From: UBA830 sp002295635
Lineage (GTDB): Bacteria; Pseudomonadota; Alphaproteobacteria; MPNO01; UBA830
Direction: 5' to 3'
Assembly (NCBI GenBank): GCA_002295635.1
Contig: DBHK01000004.1
Span: forward strand, 1-15,218
DNA: 15,218 bases
Shown: in pieces, positions 12,705 through 15,218 of the stretch
Layout: each line of letters begins with the position of its first letter
Position numbering within the stretch: position 1 is the stretch's first letter
The notes under the pieces: model-generated
What the model saw: only the letters and a program-made list of their open reading frames with translations
Told to the model about the DNA's origin: nothing
The model's database searches: none
Translations under genes and position numbers: made by a program

Positions 12705-15218
12705 TTGACGCGTCGCCTGAATATGCGTCTAAAGATACCATCAAAAGACCTTTCATTTTCTCTGCCGACCTTCAACCGTCTGTCGAATCCCTTGAAGAAT
12801 TGGGCGATAAGAAGCTTTGTAACGGTACCCAGCATACGCTGCCCCACCGCTGCAACTTTGCCACCTACATTGGCGGTGTATTCGTATGACAGGCGTGTCC
12901 TGTTGTCGTTAATCGCTTTCAGCGCAACTCTGCCTTCCCCCTGCCCATAACCCAGTCCCCCAGATGCTCGGCCCACAAGACTAATACTTTCTCCCTCGAT
13001 CTTGTCGCGAAGTTCGATCTCGGCACTGTAGACACCTTTGATTCCCGCTACGCCAATTTTCACCTCTGCGGTGAAGTTATCGTCGCTTACCTGTCTAAGC
13101 TCCTCACAACCGGGGACGACAGCGGCCAGCGTACCCGGGTCAAGCAGGAGCTTCCATACCTCCCCCCGCGATGCAGACAGTTCAACGGACCCACTACCGG
13201 TGAGGCCACCCTCAGAAGATACCATTTCTTGCAGGCTACTCCCTACCCTAGCTTTTGCGGTGCCAGCGCGCTGATACGGCAACTCATTTGCAGCCGACCA
13301 GTTCTTATTCAGTGTCAACGGCAGATCGATATCGAACGTACCCAGCGCGTCAGCCGCCGCGTTGGCAATCGCCGTCGGCGCTAACATCGACGAGCCGTCT
13401 CCCATACCCTTCGCGCCGAGGGCGTTGTGGGGCGAAGGCGTATTGAAGTGACCAATTGTCAACTCGGGTACCTCGGGTGCGGTAATGCAGAGATAATCGG
13501 CGAACGTTCCAGCCTGCGGATTAGCACCCGCATCATAGACAAACTCCTCCAGCAGAGCGCCGGCAATTCCATGCGCAAAGCCACCGTATATTTGTCCTTC
13601 GACAACGATTTCATTTAGAACGTTGCCGACATCGTGCACCGACACATACTTCACAACTTCTATTTCGCCGGTTTCCGAATCAATTTGGATTGCAGCAAGG
13701 TCGAAAACATAGCCAAAAGTAACCGCACTCGCGACACGATCCTGTTCATCTGGTGCATCCAACATTTCGGGATTCATAATTGTAGTCTCGAAAAGGCCGG
13801 GTTCCATCTCGTCCGGCAAACCTGCAGGGTGCCAATGGGTCTGGGCAGCGAGCCGACGAATTGGAAGTGACTTATCCGGCACGCCGACAACCTGTGCATT
13901 CCCTCCGACTAGTTCGATATCTTCTGGCGCCACCTCCAAGTTTTCCGCAGCGATCAGTTTTATCTTTTTCGCTACTTTGTCCGCTGCGTCGGCAATTGTA
14001 CCGATCACGACAGAGGAAAACCTGTTAGCGTAGTTTCCCGATGCCAGCGACCACGCGCTTGTGAGCGTGTCAACCTCGGTGACAACGTCTATCTGTTCGG
14101 GGCGCATTCCTAGTGCGTCGGCAACCACCTGAGCAGCGACCGTCTGGTGCCCCTGACCTGCAGGGGTAGAAACGGTTTTTACGGTGACAGAACCTGAAGG
14201 GTCAACCGAAACCGTTGCTGTTCCAAGGCCACCAGATCGTCCACCGGCCTTGGCCCTTTCTTCAGGTGTCTGGGCGAGCGTCACATAGGCCATATTGGAC
14301 CCCGACGGTTCTATACCTGCCGCCATTCCAATGCCGAAAAGTTTACCGTTGGAACGCGCATGCTCTCTTGCGGCCTTCAGGTCCTCATATGCGGCGAGTT
14401 TAAGAGCTTGCTGGAGGCCGGCTTCGTAATTACCGGAGTCATAAGTGGCACCAGCAGGGGCCTTGTAGGGAAATTCTTCTGGCCCTATGAAGTTCCTCCG
14501 GCGAATTTCTGCTGGGTCAATCCCAAGCTCTTTTGCGCCCGCTTCCATTACCCTTTCTAGGGCGTAATAAAATTGGGGGCCACCATATCCCCTGTTTAAG
14601 CCGATAGGTGTAGTATTAGTCACCACGAGCCGGTTATCGACCGCGATATTCGCAACCCGGTAACACCCATTCGACGCGGAATGCATACGATAAACAGACG
14701 CCGGTTCGGGAGCCCGTACGAAAGCGCCGACATTGACAATGTTATAAAATTTGAGGCCGATCAACTCCCCTTCAACAGTGAATGCCGCCTCCACGCTGTC
14801 GGCGCGGTCCGCCGCTGTCGAAGACCCAGTCAGATGCTCTAGTCGGTCTTCTATCCACTTGACCGGACACCCGAGTATGCGGGAACTAGCGGCGAGTAAA
14901 ACCATATATGGGAACATGGCCTGTTTTATCCCGAAGCTGCCACCGGAGTGAGGCGAAGTGATAAGTCTCAAACGGTTTCCAGGCACACCAAGCGCACCCG
15001 TCATTAGCGCGTGCAAGATAAAGGGGCCCTGGAAATTGGACCAAATAGTGTAACGATCCGGCTGGCGTTCGAAATTAGCCACCAGTCCATATGTCTCCAT
15101 GGGAGTGGATGCATATCTTGGGTATCGCCACTCGAGCCGAACTATCTTATCCGCTCTCTCGAATGCGCCTTCTGGATCGCCGTATCGGAATGTCCGGTGG
15201 TGCACGACATTAGAACCG
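12701..15218 (-). CDS. hmfA: Molybdenum hydroxylase large subunit with fused CoxG-like domain, probable HmfA (partial)
   Basis: The 5' end lies beyond the window. The frame is open to the edge; the GTG at 15205 is internal and preceded by in-frame codons G-S-N-V-V, so about the first domain is missing. Residue numbers here count from that GTG. This is the molybdopterin-cytosine-dinucleotide subunit of a xanthine oxidase-family enzyme: GGSFGIK (88-94), NRGYGGPQ (204-211) in the active-site loop where CO dehydrogenase has its catalytic Cys, VSTPAGQGHQTVAAQ for cofactor binding, and GAKGMGDGSSMLAP, where the catalytic Glu is Asp (residue 603, codon 13397-13399). From about residue 668 to 810 follows a complete SRPBCC domain of the CoxG type (VELSASRGEVWKLLLDPGTL, AVVPGCEELR), then a basic tail. 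Loop residues argue against CO dehydrogenase and for an organic substrate, likely 2-furoyl-CoA from operon order. Confidence 0.8.
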   Translation of the reverse strand, partial: GSNVVHHRTFRYGDPEGAFERADKIVRLEWRYPRYASTPMETYGLVANFERQPDRYTIWSNFQGPFILHALMTGALGVPGNRLRLITSPHSGGSFGIKQAMFPYMVLLAASSRILGCPVKWIEDRLEHLTGSSTAADRADSVEAAFTVEGELIGLKFYNIVNVGAFVRAPEPASVYRMHSASNGCYRVANIAVDNRLVVTNTTPIGLNRGYGGPQFYYALERVMEAGAKELGIDPAEIRRRNFIGPEEFPYKAPAGATYDSGNYEAGLQQALKLAAYEDLKAAREHARSNGKLFGIGMAAGIEPSGSNMAYVTLAQTPEERAKAGGRSGGLGTATVSVDPSGSVTVKTVSTPAGQGHQTVAAQVVADALGMRPEQIDVVTEVDTLTSAWSLASGNYANRFSSVVIGTIADAADKVAKKIKLIAAENLEVAPEDIELVGGNAQVVGVPDKSLPIRRLAAQTHWHPAGLPDEMEPGLFETTIMNPEMLDAPDEQDRVASAVTFGYVFDLAAIQIDSETGEIEVVKYVSVHDVGNVLNEIVVEGQIYGGFAHGIAGALLEEFVYDAGANPQAGTFADYLCITAPEVPELTIGHFNTPSPHNALGAKGMGDGSSMLAPTAIANAAADALGTFDIDLPLTLNKNWSAANELPYQRAGTAKARVGSSLQEMVSSEGGLTGSGSVELSASRGEVWKLLLDPGTLAAVVPGCEELRQVSDDNFTAEVKIGVAGIKGVYSAEIELRDKIEGESISLVGRASGGLGYGQGEGRVALKAINDNRTRLSYEYTANVGGKVAAVGQRMLGTVTKLLIAQFFKGFDRRLKVGRENERSFDGIFRRIFRRRVK

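Noticed and set aside
12701..15218. Aerobic carbon monoxide dehydrogenase (CoxLMS plus CoxG)
   Set aside because: The active-site loop reads NRGYGGPQ without the CoxL cysteine motif, and the operon continues with a CoA ligase and a crotonase.

Overview
The window looks like part of an alphaproteobacterial chromosome or metagenome-assembled contig. The 16S rRNA fragment at the left edge has an alphaproteobacterial-style 5' region, and the genes are ordinary proteobacterial catabolic families at roughly 50% GC. An N run lies inside the rRNA gene. I cannot place the organism below class from this sequence.

Layout. (1) Positions 1-860, minus strand: the 5' end of a 16S rRNA gene reading out of the left edge. 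Its leader carries boxB/boxA-like antitermination signals, a UUCG-capped hairpin, a terminator-like hairpin at the predicted transcript start, and a -35/-10 promoter with an A/T-rich UP-like stretch. (2) 1062-1559, plus strand: a small lipoprotein of unknown function. (3) 1601-1636: a perfect 36-bp A/T-rich palindrome just upstream of the plus-strand gene at 1655-3178, an Old Yellow Enzyme family flavin oxidoreductase. (4) 3186-3599: a broken IS5-family transposase. (5) 3661-5326, minus strand: a RutA-like flavin monooxygenase followed by a RidA/RutC-family protein. (6) 5388-5564: the C-terminal stub of an IS3-family transposase. (7) 5681-7180, minus strand: an aldehyde dehydrogenase. (8) 7529-8658, minus strand: a two-subunit thiamine-diphosphate 2-oxoacid decarboxylase of the ComD/ComE type. 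(9) 8970 to the right edge, minus strand: a tightly coupled five-gene operon (Mo hydroxylase large subunit, FAD subunit, 2Fe-2S subunit, acyl-CoA synthetase, crotonase).

How the genes work together. The five-gene operon has the families and the order of hmfABCDE, the 2-furoate pathway. There HmfD makes 2-furoyl-CoA, HmfABC hydroxylates it, and HmfE handles ring opening and hydrolysis to 2-oxoglutarate. The nearby aldehyde dehydrogenase could supply the acid by oxidising furfural or a related aldehyde, or could follow the 2-oxoacid decarboxylase. The OYE, RutA-like and RidA-like genes look like further catabolic modules, and two decayed IS elements show the region was assembled by mobile DNA. 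Family assignments are firm. The furoate assignment is inferred from gene order and families, and the roles of the decarboxylase, RutA-like and OYE genes are open.
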